Shown piece after piece: positions 14,883-23,573 of a stretch of 35,406 bases of DNA. The DNA comes from an uncultured Granulosicoccaceae bacterium (GTDB lineage: Bacteria > Pseudomonadota > Gammaproteobacteria > Granulosicoccales > Granulosicoccaceae): the NCBI GenBank assembly GCA_937957915.1, contig CALGNZ010000048.1, forward strand, positions 1-35,406. Direction: 5' to 3'. A program made the position numbers and the translations under genes. Each line of letters begins with the position of its first letter. Position 1 is the stretch's first letter. The notes under the pieces were generated by a model, which saw only the letters and a program-made list of their open reading frames with translations, searched no databases and was not told the DNA's origin.

Positions 14883-17800
14883 ATGAATACCTACGTCATT
14901 GGCGAAATAGCAATGCTACTGGCAATTACTGCCGTGGCTGGTATGCTGATCGGTTGGTGCATTAAAAGTTTATTGAGTGGGCGATTCGAGCAACGAGTTC
15001 GCACTAATGTCGCCCGCGATATTGACCAATCGGCCGCTGACGTAGAACACATGCGAGCCAATCTGCATAAAAAAGATGCGGAATTGCAGAGCACAATGCT
15101 CGAACTTCAGCAACTGCGTGGGCGCGATGTTTCCCTGTCAGCAGGCAACACCACGCAGGTTGAAGAAATCAACGATCTAAAGGTGGAGCTGTCCAGAACG
15201 CGTCAGACGCTGGACCAAAATCGATCTGAGTTCGCAGCTTTTCGCAATGAAAAGCTACAAGAGTTGCAATCTGTCTCCAACGAACTGGCAAGCTTTAAAA
15301 CAGGCGGAGCGATTCACGACAAAAACCTGAATCAGGTGCACGACTCGATCGCAGCCATGCGCGCTGCGGCAAGAGAAAACGATAAAATTATTGAAAGTCT
15401 GCGTGCTCGCAACAAAGAGGCAGATACCACAGTCGAAAACCTGCGAAGCCAGTTGAAGCAGTCAGAGACATCACAACACGAAGCGATAGCCGCACGCCAA
15501 GAGCAGGAAAGAGCGTCAGCCAGACTCACTGCACAGTTGCAGGAGAGCAACGCCGGTCTGGAAAAACAAAAACGCGACTACACAACAATGCTCGAAACCA
15601 AGAATCGGGACATCGCAACACACATGAGCCGTCTCGAGGAGCTTGGCAGCGTGCAGTCGCTGTTAAAGCAAAAAGAGCATGACTTCGATAAGCTCAATAC
15701 CGTGATGCACGAGACTGCCAAAAACACGGGCTCTGAAATCAACGATCTCAATCGCAAACTCGAGATCAGTGAACAGGCATTGGCAGATTCTCGCACCGGC
15801 ATAAAGAACTTGCAGGATCAATTGGCAGAACTGACTCGAGCTAACAAAACACAAATCGAGCGCCATCAGGAGGCAGTCGCACAACTTCAGGATAAACACA
15901 GTGTTGAGCTGCTGGAGTTACGCAAGGTTATTGAAAACAACCGTACCGAACTACAGTCTGTGCAGGCACTGAAAACACGAATAGAAAACAAAGATGCTGA
16001 GGTCGTTGCACTCAATGACATGTTGCGCGATGTGAGTGGCAAGCGTGATCAATCAGTACAACAAATCAATCAGCTCGAATCAAAGCTACAAGGCGCCACT
16101 GACCAGCAACAAAAACTGGAAAAAAGTGAACAGCAAATGGCTGCGCTAGCTAGTGCGCTAAAACAACGCGAGGCCGACTACACAAAACTAAGCAGCGAGA
16201 AAGACACGCTGGAAACCAGCCGCAGCACACTCGCGACTCAGGTAAGTGACCTGCAAAGCCAGTTATCCAAACTCGAGAAGGTTAATCAGGAAGTTGAATT
16301 ACTGCGACCGCAAAAGCAGGCTGCCGATGAAGCTAAAAGCCAGATCGCCGGGCTACAAACAGTCATTGGTAACCACGAGCGAGAGATTAAGCAGCTTAAA
16401 TCCAGCGCTGAAAATGCAGCTGAGCAGAACAGACTGATAGCCAACCTGCAAACTACACTCAAGCAAAAAGATGCCGAAGTGCAAAAACTTCGCAGCACCA
16501 GTGACAACCTCTCTGCACTAAATACCGAAGTGAACAGCCTTGGCGCTACAATCGGTAAACGCGATACCGATTTATCAGATGCAAGGCTTCGAGTTAAAAA
16601 CCTTACCGCATCTTTAAAGTCGCGAGATGAAGAAATTCAATCGCTGCGCAAAAACTCTGAGGAGCAGAAAAGAGCACAACTCGAAGCTGACAGGCTTACG
16701 GCAACATTGACTCAGCGCGACGTTGAACTGGAAGCACTGAAGACTCAAATGTCATCCCTGGCAGAAGAGCGGAAGAATGCGGCACTTGAGATTCAACAAC
16801 TCAAAAGTGCGCAGGCGACAGAAAAATCCAGATTACAGTCGAGTGAAGCTCAACGCACCGAGGCTTATAAAAAACTGCAATCCGAGTTTGATAAAATTTC
16901 GAAAGTTCGAGACGACTACGAAAGACGGTCACGCGAGCTCCAAAGCCAACTCGATCAGCAACAAAAACAGTTCGACGAACAGTTAAAGCAATCACAACAA
17001 AAAGTCACTGAGCTACAGCCACAGATTGGCAGCCTGCAAACTCAGATCTCCAGTCTCTCAAGTGAGAAGCAACAACTCACTGCCAGTTTATCTGACGTGG
17101 AGACGTTAAAGCTTAGACTAACTGAACGCGATGCCGAGATCCGCAAATTGCAGATTGAGGTAAAGGAAGCCGGAACCAACGGTCCACTTCAAACATCGCT
17201 GCAAGAGCAAACCCGCAAGGTCGACAGCCTGACCTCTGCGATGCGCGAGCGAGATGACGAAATCAGTCGCCTGAACAAAATTGTTACTGACAATCGCGTC
17301 GGCAGCAAACAACATTCATCTGAAGCCAACCTGTTGAAGGAAGAGATCGAAGCGCAAAGCAAGCTGATTCGGTCTCTCGAGGAGCAGGCGGAGAACACAC
17401 TGCAGCTGCACAAGAAAATTGCCACGCAATCTACAGAGATTGAGTCACTGCGTGCCGACCTTCACCTCAGCCGCAGCCAGACTCAAGCCACGCCGTCAGC
17501 AGACTACAGCCAGGAAATTGCGCAATTGAAAACATCCCTTGCGCAAAAAGATGCCGAGCTACGCAATGTGCGAGCAAGTAACACATCTACAACAGACCGG
17601 CGCAACACCACACGCACAGTCAACACCAGGGTTACCACTGCTCAGTCCGCTGATAAACCAACAACGTCGGACAAACCAAGATTGTTTGTTCGTCACGGAG
17701 AGAACACGGATGCAATTGCTGCTTCAGCGCAGGTCGCAGAGACAAGAGTAACTCGCACCTCTGCCGCTGCTGCAACAGCAAGTGCGGAGAATCTGGCAGG

Positions 17801-18152
17801 TACTCAGATGCCGGCAAAGCCCGCCAACAAGGCGTCCAACGCTGCAAGCGGCGGTTCACCGCAACGTGCTCTCTACACTGGTGATGGCTATCGATTGAAA
17901 CGACCAGACGGTATCGACGACCTGGCTCTGCTTCCAGGCTTTAATAACGATCTGGCAGATGCTCTGCGCAAGAACGACGTCAGGGAATTCGAGCAGGTAG
18001 CACTGTGGACTCAGCGCGAAGTTAAGCACTTTGCCGATCGGCTTGGCATCAGTGGGGCAAAAGCCGAGAGCTTGCAATGGCCCCACGCCGCCAAAGAGAT
18101 TCTGGCGGGCAGATATCGTGTCGATACGCATCGAGAAGCTGAGAAAAACTAA
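14883..18152 (+). CDS. Membrane-anchored giant coiled-coil protein with C-terminal helix-hairpin-helix-like domain
   Basis: This 1089-residue protein starts one base after the OmpA-domain gene, so the two are coupled. A transmembrane helix at about 6-28 (IAMLLAITAVAGMLIGWCI) is followed by Lys/Arg, placing the remainder in the cytoplasm. Residues ~40-890 are almost continuous heptad coiled coil rich in Gln, Glu, Lys and Ser, with recurring QLxSLxxxLxxKDAE-like blocks. A Thr/Ala-rich flexible segment follows. The last ~85 residues (DDLALLPGFNNDLADALRKN and EFEQVALWTQREVKHFADRL) match the 'gigP-type' helix-hairpin-helix fold seen at the ends of many bacterial proteins. It is SMC-like in shape but has no ATPase motifs. 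A strong terminator follows. The function is unknown. Confidence 0.88.
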   Translation: MNTYVIGEIAMLLAITAVAGMLIGWCIKSLLSGRFEQRVRTNVARDIDQSAADVEHMRANLHKKDAELQSTMLELQQLRGRDVSLSAGNTTQVEEINDLKVELSRTRQTLDQNRSEFAAFRNEKLQELQSVSNELASFKTGGAIHDKNLNQVHDSIAAMRAAARENDKIIESLRARNKEADTTVENLRSQLKQSETSQHEAIAARQEQERASARLTAQLQESNAGLEKQKRDYTTMLETKNRDIATHMSRLEELGSVQSLLKQKEHDFDKLNTVMHETAKNTGSEINDLNRKLEISEQALADSRTGIKNLQDQLAELTRANKTQIERHQEAVAQLQDKHSVELLELRKVIENNRTELQSVQALKTRIENKDAEVVALNDMLRDVSGKRDQSVQQINQLESKLQGATDQQQKLEKSEQQMAALASALKQREADYTKLSSEKDTLETSRSTLATQVSDLQSQLSKLEKVNQEVELLRPQKQAADEAKSQIAGLQTVIGNHEREIKQLKSSAENAAEQNRLIANLQTTLKQKDAEVQKLRSTSDNLSALNTEVNSLGATIGKRDTDLSDARLRVKNLTASLKSRDEEIQSLRKNSEEQKRAQLEADRLTATLTQRDVELEALKTQMSSLAEERKNAALEIQQLKSAQATEKSRLQSSEAQRTEAYKKLQSEFDKISKVRDDYERRSRELQSQLDQQQKQFDEQLKQSQQKVTELQPQIGSLQTQISSLSSEKQQLTASLSDVETLKLRLTERDAEIRKLQIEVKEAGTNGPLQTSLQEQTRKVDSLTSAMRERDDEISRLNKIVTDNRVGSKQHSSEANLLKEEIEAQSKLIRSLEEQAENTLQLHKKIATQSTEIESLRADLHLSRSQTQATPSADYSQEIAQLKTSLAQKDAELRNVRASNTSTTDRRNTTRTVNTRVTTAQSADKPTTSDKPRLFVRHGENTDAIAASAQVAETRVTRTSAAAATASAENLAGTQMPAKPANKASNAASGGSPQRALYTGDGYRLKRPDGIDDLALLPGFNNDLADALRKNDVREFEQVALWTQREVKHFADRLGISGAKAESLQWPHAAKEILAGRYRVDTHREAEKN

Positions 18153-18186
18153 CAGCGGGTTTTTACGCTGAATTGGTTAACCATTT

Positions 18187-18215
18187 AAAACCCGGCAGAC
18201 GCCGGGTTTTTTTTT
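18187..18215 (+). terminator. Strong intrinsic terminator of the envelope operon
   Basis: AAAACCCGGC (18187-18196) and GCCGGGTTTT (18201-18210) form a 10-bp stem with an AGAC tetraloop, followed by an unbroken T-run to 18215. It lies 34 bases beyond the coiled-coil gene's stop. The A-tract on the 5' side could allow bidirectional use, but no gene faces it from the right. Confidence 0.95.
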
Positions 18216-18376
18216 GAGTGAATTAGTAAACCGCAGTAATCCTCGCCTGCTGCTACTTCGTCAAACTGAATTTCTGAGCGACACAGAGATTTCATGGCAC
18301 GCCGCCTGATGTTGAACACTGGAAAATCCGACGCCCGTGTGCTTTATAGTAGCGACTAAAAGCCGAGGATCTTCGA

Positions 18377-19501
18377 ATGCCAACCAAAGTTAATTCGTGG
18401 AACGAATTTGACCCACTGAAACACGTCATTGTCGGACGCGCCGATCACACGTGTATCCCGCCAACCGAACCGGCCACGGAAGCAAAAGTTCCGGAAGACA
18501 GTGATATGAGGGGCATGTGGGGGCCTCGTCCATTGGAGACAGTGGAGAAAGCCAATATTCAATTGGACAATCTGGCCAGGCTACTGGAAAGTCGTGGAAT
18601 CACCGTGGACCGCCCCACTCCCATACAATGGAACCAGGCGGTTTCTACTCCCGATTTCAGTACGGCGTCAATGTTCGGCTGTATGCCGCCAAGGGACGTG
18701 CTGCTGACCGTTGGCAATGAAATCCTTTCGGCTCCCATGTCGTTTCGCTGCCGCTATTTCGAGTATCTGGCCTACCACTCACTGATGCAAAGATACTTTG
18801 ACGAAGATCCTGACTTTCGATGGGAACAGGCACCCCGACCAAGGCTATCTGATGATTCCTTTAAATCCGGATACTTTGACGAAATCACAATAGAAGAGCG
18901 ACTAGATCGAACTGCTGCTCTGGATTTTGTGACCAATGAGCATGAGCCACTGTTCGATGCCGCAGATGTGATGCGGCTGGGCAAAGACTTGTTTTGCCAG
19001 CACGGGTTGACTACAAATCGCCGCGGTATGCTATGGCTGAAAAGACACTTTCCGGATCACAGAGTGCATGCGGTTAACTTTCCCGGTGACCCCTACCCCA
19101 TCCACATTGACGCCACTTTTGTACCGTTGCGCCCAGGTCTGATCATCAACAATCCCAATCGACCGTTGCCCGATGAGCAAAGAAAGATATTTTCACAAAA
19201 CGACTGGGAAATCATCGACGCTGCAGCTCCGGTTCATAACTCGCCACCTCCACTGTGTTACTCCAGTGTCTGGTTGTCTATGAATTGCCTGGTCCTTGAT
19301 CATAAAACGGTGGTCGTCGAAGCCAGCGAAACCAGACAAATGGAGCAAATGGACAAGTTAGGCATGGAAGTGCTGCCCATGCCCTTTCGCGATGCGTACC
19401 CTTTTGGCGGAGGCTTGCACTGCGCGACTGCTGATGTTCATCGTGAGGGTAGTTGCGAAGATTACTTTCCCAAACAGGTTGGTGGCACACTGTTGAGTTA
19501 A
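18377..19501 (+). CDS. Glycine amidinotransferase-like enzyme (AGAT family)
   Basis: This 374-residue amidinotransferase moves the amidino group of arginine to an amine acceptor; in AGAT the acceptor is glycine and the product guanidinoacetate. Homology to animal AGAT runs the full length: VGNEILSAPMSFRCRYFEY, FDAADVMRLGKDLF, PIHIDATF, and GGGLHCATADVHREGSCEDY. The catalytic triad is Asp197, His243 and Cys349. Two residues beside the catalytic His differ from human AGAT: Tyr240 and Ile242 stand where human has Asn300 and Met302 (from memory). The acceptor may therefore not be glycine. It stands alone, 224 bp after a terminator. No guanidinoacetate methyltransferase is in the window. Confidence 0.9.
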   Translation: MPTKVNSWNEFDPLKHVIVGRADHTCIPPTEPATEAKVPEDSDMRGMWGPRPLETVEKANIQLDNLARLLESRGITVDRPTPIQWNQAVSTPDFSTASMFGCMPPRDVLLTVGNEILSAPMSFRCRYFEYLAYHSLMQRYFDEDPDFRWEQAPRPRLSDDSFKSGYFDEITIEERLDRTAALDFVTNEHEPLFDAADVMRLGKDLFCQHGLTTNRRGMLWLKRHFPDHRVHAVNFPGDPYPIHIDATFVPLRPGLIINNPNRPLPDEQRKIFSQNDWEIIDAAAPVHNSPPPLCYSSVWLSMNCLVLDHKTVVVEASETRQMEQMDKLGMEVLPMPFRDAYPFGGGLHCATADVHREGSCEDYFPKQVGGTLLS

Positions 19502-19540
19502 CAGGCAGGTGTTAAGTACCCACCAGCCCAGGATCGATTT

Positions 19541-19560
19541 GCGCCCCCTGGCCGGGGCGC
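19541..19560 (+). other. GC-rich hairpin after the amidinotransferase gene
   Basis: GCGCCCC (19541-19547) and GGGGCGC (19554-19560) make a perfect 7-bp stem with a 6-base loop, 40 bases after the stop codon. No T-run follows. It may be an mRNA 3'-end stabiliser or a rho-dependent termination aid. Confidence 0.55.
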
Positions 19561-19638
19561 TGTCAACCGGCAATTAACTAAACAGATAGTAGCAACGCTG
19601 CAGATCTCCACTATTGCAGATCCAAGCAGCACCGTTTC

Positions 19639-19669
19639 ACTGGGAGATACAGACTCCCGTATCTCCAGT
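19639..19669 (+). other. Long imperfect stem-loop upstream of the EamA transporter gene
   Basis: GAGATAC (19644-19650) pairs with GTATCTC (19659-19665). The stem extends outward to ACTG/CAGT with one bulged G, giving about 11 pairs around AGACTCCC. It lies about 110 bases before the transporter start. There is no adjacent T-run. It could be a leader structure or an operator dyad. Confidence 0.5.
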
Positions 19670-19778
19670 TAGCTTTACAGCAGTCAAGTAAATATTCGAA
19701 CTCCCTCTGTTCATTGTCTGTAAGGTAACAACCCTTAATCATGGATCCGGGCGCGGTTTAAAGCGAGGGTCATCACGG

Positions 19779-20720
19779 TTGCAGAGATGGCATCGCATTG
19801 AACAAACCACAGTGACCGGACACACGCAGAATTCAGGCATCTCCGCCACAGTGCAGGCGTTTTTGTTTATGGTCGCGGCAACTGCAGCGCTTGCAGTGAT
19901 GCATGGCATTGTTCGATACCTGAGCCGTGATCTCGATGTTTATACCATTACTTTTTTTCGAAATCTGTTTGGCTTGCTCGTCGTCATGCCGTTGGTACTG
20001 CGTAATGGTTTGGGCAGCTTGCGCACCACCCGATTCGATTTACATGCACTGCGAGGCATCACCGGTATTGGTGCTATGTTGATGTGGTTCAGTGCGCTGG
20101 CAAAAGTTGAAATAGCGACCGCTACAGCACTTAGTTTTACCGCCGCACTATTTGCCACACTGGCTGCGGTACTTTTTTTGAAAGAGCGCATTCGACTACG
20201 ACGGTTGGGGGCCATTGTCATCGGTTTTATTGGGGTGCTTGTGGTTCTCAGGCCGACCACTCAATCCGTTAACTACTCGGCGCTGCTGGTGCTTGGCTCG
20301 ACCATGTTTTGGGGGTTCAACGTCGTCGTTGTAAAAACGCTGTCAAAAACAGATCGCTCAGCAAGCATTGTTGCCTGGAGTGCAATACTGCTTTCCTTAC
20401 TTTCATTTCCGCTACTTTTGCGCTTTGGTACATTACCTAATTCCGACCAGCTGGTTCTACTGCTTTTTATTGGAGCGTTTGCGACCATCGGGCATATGTG
20501 TTTGACGACAGCACTATCAATGGCAGACTCGACAGCCGTGATGTCACTGGATTTCCTGCGACTGATATGGAGTGTCATGATCGGTGTGTGGTTCTTTGCG
20601 GACGGGATTGATGTCTGGACGCTGGTTGGCGCTGTCATTATTTTCAGCAGTGGCATATACATCGTCTTCCGGGAGTCAAGAGCGACCAACCCCGCCACAA
20701 CTGAATCAGCCAATACCTGA
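19779..20720 (+). CDS. EamA/DMT-family transporter
   Basis: This encodes 313 residues with ten predicted transmembrane helices in two EamA repeats, the usual size for drug/metabolite transporters. The first repeat shows RNLFGLLVVMPLVL and FTAALFATLAAVLFLKERIR, a typical end of helix 4. The second ends in VGAVIIFSSGIYIVFRE. The TTG start at 19779 is supported by GAGGG about 10 bases upstream; GTG 19812 is an alternative, and no in-frame ATG precedes the first helix. The substrate is unknown. Its position after the amidinotransferase gene (277 bp apart, with structures between) does not prove a link. Confidence 0.9.
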   Translation: MQRWHRIEQTTVTGHTQNSGISATVQAFLFMVAATAALAVMHGIVRYLSRDLDVYTITFFRNLFGLLVVMPLVLRNGLGSLRTTRFDLHALRGITGIGAMLMWFSALAKVEIATATALSFTAALFATLAAVLFLKERIRLRRLGAIVIGFIGVLVVLRPTTQSVNYSALLVLGSTMFWGFNVVVVKTLSKTDRSASIVAWSAILLSLLSFPLLLRFGTLPNSDQLVLLLFIGAFATIGHMCLTTALSMADSTAVMSLDFLRLIWSVMIGVWFFADGIDVWTLVGAVIIFSSGIYIVFRESRATNPATTESANT

Positions 20721-20832
20721 AACACGGCTAGTCGGCATTATTCACGAGATTCGTTTCCCGGCAAAGATCCGGGCTTCAGCCATTTAAACGAATGGCATCT
20801 CCAAAGTTAAGGGTTTAGCAAAAAGGACTTTC

Positions 20833-20852
20833 ACGATAAACTAATTTATCGT
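20833..20852. promoter_or_regulatory. Perfect 8-bp inverted repeat, candidate operator
   Basis: ACGATAAA (20833-20840) and TTTATCGT (20845-20852) flank a CTAA spacer, 17 bases before ATG 20869 of the crotonase-like gene. The AT-rich arms and the 20-bp span fit a dimeric repressor site. As RNA it would be a weak hairpin just before the start codon. Confidence 0.5.
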
Positions 20853-20868
20853 TCATGTGAGATACGCA

Positions 20869-21663
20869 ATGTCTAATCCGCTCGATCCTGCAAACACCGA
20901 TATTCTCTATGAAGTATCCGATGATATTGCAACCCTGACCTTTAACCGCCCTGATGCACGCAATGCTCTAACGTTCGAAATGTACGATGCAGTTGCTGCA
21001 GTCGCAGACAACCTGCAAAAGCAGGCAAACGAAGTAAAGGCACTGATTGTCACGGGCGCCGGAAACAAAGCATTCGCAGCGGGTACTGATATATCACGCT
21101 TCAGAGATTTTTCGACGGCTGAACACGCTCTCAACTATGAACGAACAATGGATAAGGTGCTGGGCGCATTCGAATCTATTCCTATCCCAACCATTGCAGC
21201 AATCAACGGAGCGTGTACCGGTGGTGGTGCCGCAATAGCCGCATGTTGCGACCTTAGAATTGCCTCCGAATCTCTCAAATTCGGATTCCCGATAGCACGC
21301 ACCCTCGGAAATTGCCTGTCCGCTTCGAATATTTCCCGGCTTGTTTCTCTGCTCGGTTCGGCCAAAACCCGCGAGATAATTTTCACCTCCAGGCTTATTC
21401 GCTCGGAAGAGGCATTGGCTTTAGGGCTTGTCTCGGAAATTTGCGACAGCGTAAATGCCAGAGCCCGCGAACTCGCAGAACAAATGAAAGGCCACGCGCC
21501 ATTAACGCTTACTGCCACCAAGGAAACGATGCGCAGACTTCGCGAAGCTTCATCCCATGTAGATTGCGATGACCTTATTGTTTCATGCTACACCAGTCGC
21601 GATTTCAAAGAGGGCCTTGAAGCATTTCTGGCTAAGCGAAAGCCTGACTGGCATGGTTGTTAA
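20869..21663 (+). CDS. Enoyl-CoA hydratase/isomerase (crotonase) family protein lacking catalytic Glu residues
   Basis: This 264-residue crotonase-fold protein shows the CoA/oxyanion segments AFAAGTDISRF (about 75-85) and NGACTGGGAAIAACCDLRIA (about 118-137). In enoyl-CoA hydratases the second motif reads GGGCELA, with a catalytic Glu that is Ala here. The later QPE motif, with the second Glu, reads FPIARTLGNCLSAS. Both catalytic carboxylates are therefore missing. Classical hydratase activity is unlikely; other crotonase chemistry such as hydrolase, decarboxylase or isomerase is possible. ATG 20869 is chosen over GTG 20857. It appears monocistronic. Confidence 0.88.
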   Translation: MSNPLDPANTDILYEVSDDIATLTFNRPDARNALTFEMYDAVAAVADNLQKQANEVKALIVTGAGNKAFAAGTDISRFRDFSTAEHALNYERTMDKVLGAFESIPIPTIAAINGACTGGGAAIAACCDLRIASESLKFGFPIARTLGNCLSASNISRLVSLLGSAKTREIIFTSRLIRSEEALALGLVSEICDSVNARARELAEQMKGHAPLTLTATKETMRRLREASSHVDCDDLIVSCYTSRDFKEGLEAFLAKRKPDWHGC

Positions 21664-21828
21664 ACCTGATACCAGAGGGCACTGTAGTCAGGCATATAGT
21701 CACGGTCTGTAAGTATAAAGTGCGCCTTAAATCGCAGTTAAACCGTGTACACTTGATTTAGACTGGCTGCAGGATTTACGATTCTCGCTTGAGACATCGC
21801 ATAACTGTTCACAGGGAGGAGAATTGAC

Positions 21829-22587
21829 ATGACACTACGGTTAAAGCTGATCGGCCTGGCACTGGCGGCTTCATTGGGAACCGCCAATGCAGAGGATTAT
21901 CGAAAACTCTCTTTCGAACTATTCGATGCTGCTCGTGATGGAAACCTCGAAGCGGTCAGCGATCTGCTGCAACGCGGCGTACCAATCCACGCACGTAATC
22001 GCTTCGGCAATACCGCACTGATCTTCGCAGCGAGAGCAAATCAGACCGAGGTCATCAACCTGCTTCTCGATGCCGGTGCAGATATCAACAAGCCCAATTT
22101 ATCTGGCAAAACCGCATTGATGGAAGCCAGCCTTAACGGCGACCTGGCACTCGCACAGCACCTCGTAGCAAAAGGGGCTAATGTTAACGCTGAAACAATC
22201 GAACACTTTACCGCCCTCATTTTTGCTACCTATCATGGGCATAACAGTGTGGCGGAATTCCTGATTTCTCAAAAAGCACAACTGGACGTAATCGATAACT
22301 CTGGTAAGTCCGCCGGACTCTATGCAGCCGCCAACAACAACGCCACTTTACTCGATGTTTTTATCAGCGCTGGTATGGATGTCAATGAAAAATACAAAAA
22401 TGATCTTACCGCGTTAATGTGGGCCGCCGGCTACGGTAGTGTAGACACGGCAGAGAAACTACTCGCCGCTGGCGCCAAACAGGAATATAAAGATAATCGC
22501 GGTAAAAGCGCGCTGGATATAGCAACTGAGAAAGGCCACAGCAAAATAGTTGATCTACTACAGAAAGATTCAAAGGGCAATGGCTGA
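21829..22587 (+). CDS. Secreted ankyrin-repeat protein
   Basis: This 252-residue protein has a Sec signal peptide (LKLIGLALAASLGTANA, cleavage near residue 22) followed by about six ankyrin repeats. Recurrent ANK signatures are RFGNTALIFAARANQTEVIN, SGKTALMEASLNGDLALAQH and DLTALMWAAGYGSVDTAEKL. It probably works as a periplasmic protein-binding module. An excellent ribosome binding site (GGGAGGAG) precedes ATG 21829. It converges on the cytochrome c/PQQ dehydrogenase operon, and the partner is unknown. Confidence 0.92.
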   Translation: MTLRLKLIGLALAASLGTANAEDYRKLSFELFDAARDGNLEAVSDLLQRGVPIHARNRFGNTALIFAARANQTEVINLLLDAGADINKPNLSGKTALMEASLNGDLALAQHLVAKGANVNAETIEHFTALIFATYHGHNSVAEFLISQKAQLDVIDNSGKSAGLYAAANNNATLLDVFISAGMDVNEKYKNDLTALMWAAGYGSVDTAEKLLAAGAKQEYKDNRGKSALDIATEKGHSKIVDLLQKDSKGNG

Positions 22588-22672
22588 ACGAAAAGAGCCG
22601 TCAGTCAACAGACTATTTACACCTCGAAAGCGATTCACGGGGATCGACACAATACATTCAGGGCATACCTCA

Positions 22673-22707
22673 ATTTAATTAAAGGCTACTACGCTCAACG
22701 TAGTGGC
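22673..22707 (-). terminator. Probable terminator of the PQQ dehydrogenase-cytochrome c operon
   Basis: On the minus strand a stem of about 10 bp (including two G-U pairs) at 22707-22684 is followed by a T/A-rich stretch (CTTTAATTAAATT). It lies 19 bases beyond the cytochrome stop codon, between two convergent genes, and might serve both directions. Confidence 0.4.
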
Positions 22708-22725
22708 TATACGAGGCGCTGATGT

Positions 22726-23364
22726 TCACCTGGGCTGATTCAGCGTTGCCAGATACTTCGCCACCGCGATCAGCTCCTCATCCGAAAATGAACCTATCAG
22801 TGAGCCCTTGGATGGCGAGTTGTTGCGTGATTTGGTTTTAAAATCAAGCATGGTTTTTTGCAAATAGTCTGCGTACTGCCCATTGGTTCTCGGGACTCTG
22901 CTGTCACCTTCGAATCCGCCCAGATGGCATGCAACACACTGCCCTGCATTAATAACTTTTTTCGCGGCATTTGCTGTCTCTGAGTCGACCGTAGCCTCGC
23001 GCGCAGGCCAGTTCTGCTTTGAAAAATACTCGGCGATCAGCTTCATTTGGTCTTTATCAAGCGTGTCAGCCAGCGGCGACATGATGGGGTTGTCACGGCG
23101 TCTGGCCTTAAAATCTTTTAACTGCACGTAGGTGTAGTAGAAGTGCTGGCCACTTAACGTGGGGTTAGTAGGTATTGTCGAGTTTCCACCTTCACCATGA
23201 CAACTTTCGCAGGTCTCTATAATCGCCATAACCGACGCATACTTATCGTCATCAGCGAAAGCACTACTGACGGGCGCGATAAACAGGCCGGTAACCACCA
23301 GCAAGCATAGTGATGTGATTCGTGCTCGGTACGAGGTCAATGACCAGGAGTATTTTTGTCGCAT
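22726..23364 (-). CDS. Dihaem c-type cytochrome (cytochrome c4-like)
   Basis: This 212-residue exported protein has a signal peptide (ITSLCLLVVTGLFIAPVSSAFA). It has two class I cytochrome c domains with haem motifs CESCH (Cys52, Cys55, His56) and CVACH (Cys143, Cys146, His147). Likely distal Met ligands lie in the NPIMSP and SKGSLIGS regions. It is a periplasmic electron carrier, most simply the acceptor for the PQQ dehydrogenase encoded 209 bp upstream on the same strand. The open frame extends 58 codons upstream, but those codons cover a tandem repeat and precede the signal peptide. ATG 23364, with GAGTG upstream, is therefore chosen. Confidence 0.9.
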   Translation of the reverse strand: MRQKYSWSLTSYRARITSLCLLVVTGLFIAPVSSAFADDDKYASVMAIIETCESCHGEGGNSTIPTNPTLSGQHFYYTYVQLKDFKARRRDNPIMSPLADTLDKDQMKLIAEYFSKQNWPAREATVDSETANAAKKVINAGQCVACHLGGFEGDSRVPRTNGQYADYLQKTMLDFKTKSRNNSPSKGSLIGSFSDEELIAVAKYLATLNQPR

Positions 23365-23491
23365 TAATTGCACTCGAAATGAAATTCGGAATGGCTCCGT
23401 GCAGACGGCATTCGCTACAGTAAGGTCTTTGGATTGAACATTGAATAACACGGCTCGCGCACTGCGAGCCGCATCTCGGGCTATAGACCTT

Positions 23492-23546
23492 AAGACACAG
23501 GGCATCAAGATACAGGGCATCAAGACACGAGGCATCAAGGCACGGG
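23492..23546. repeat. 15-bp tandem repeat, about 3.7 copies
   Basis: Units AAGACACAGGGCATC (23492-23506), AAGATACAGGGCATC (23507-23521) and AAGACACGAGGCATC (23522-23536) are followed by a partial fourth copy, AAGGCACGGG. The array sits between the PQQ dehydrogenase stop and the cytochrome start, so it lies in the intercistronic mRNA of that operon. Confidence 0.9.
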
Positions 23547-23573
23547 TTTACTTAGCCCCGTTTCAGTCAGTGG

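Noticed and set aside
23365-23538. 58-residue N-terminal extension of the dihaem cytochrome
   Set aside because: It precedes a clear signal peptide and partly encodes the 15-bp tandem repeat; the internal ATG has a better ribosome binding site.
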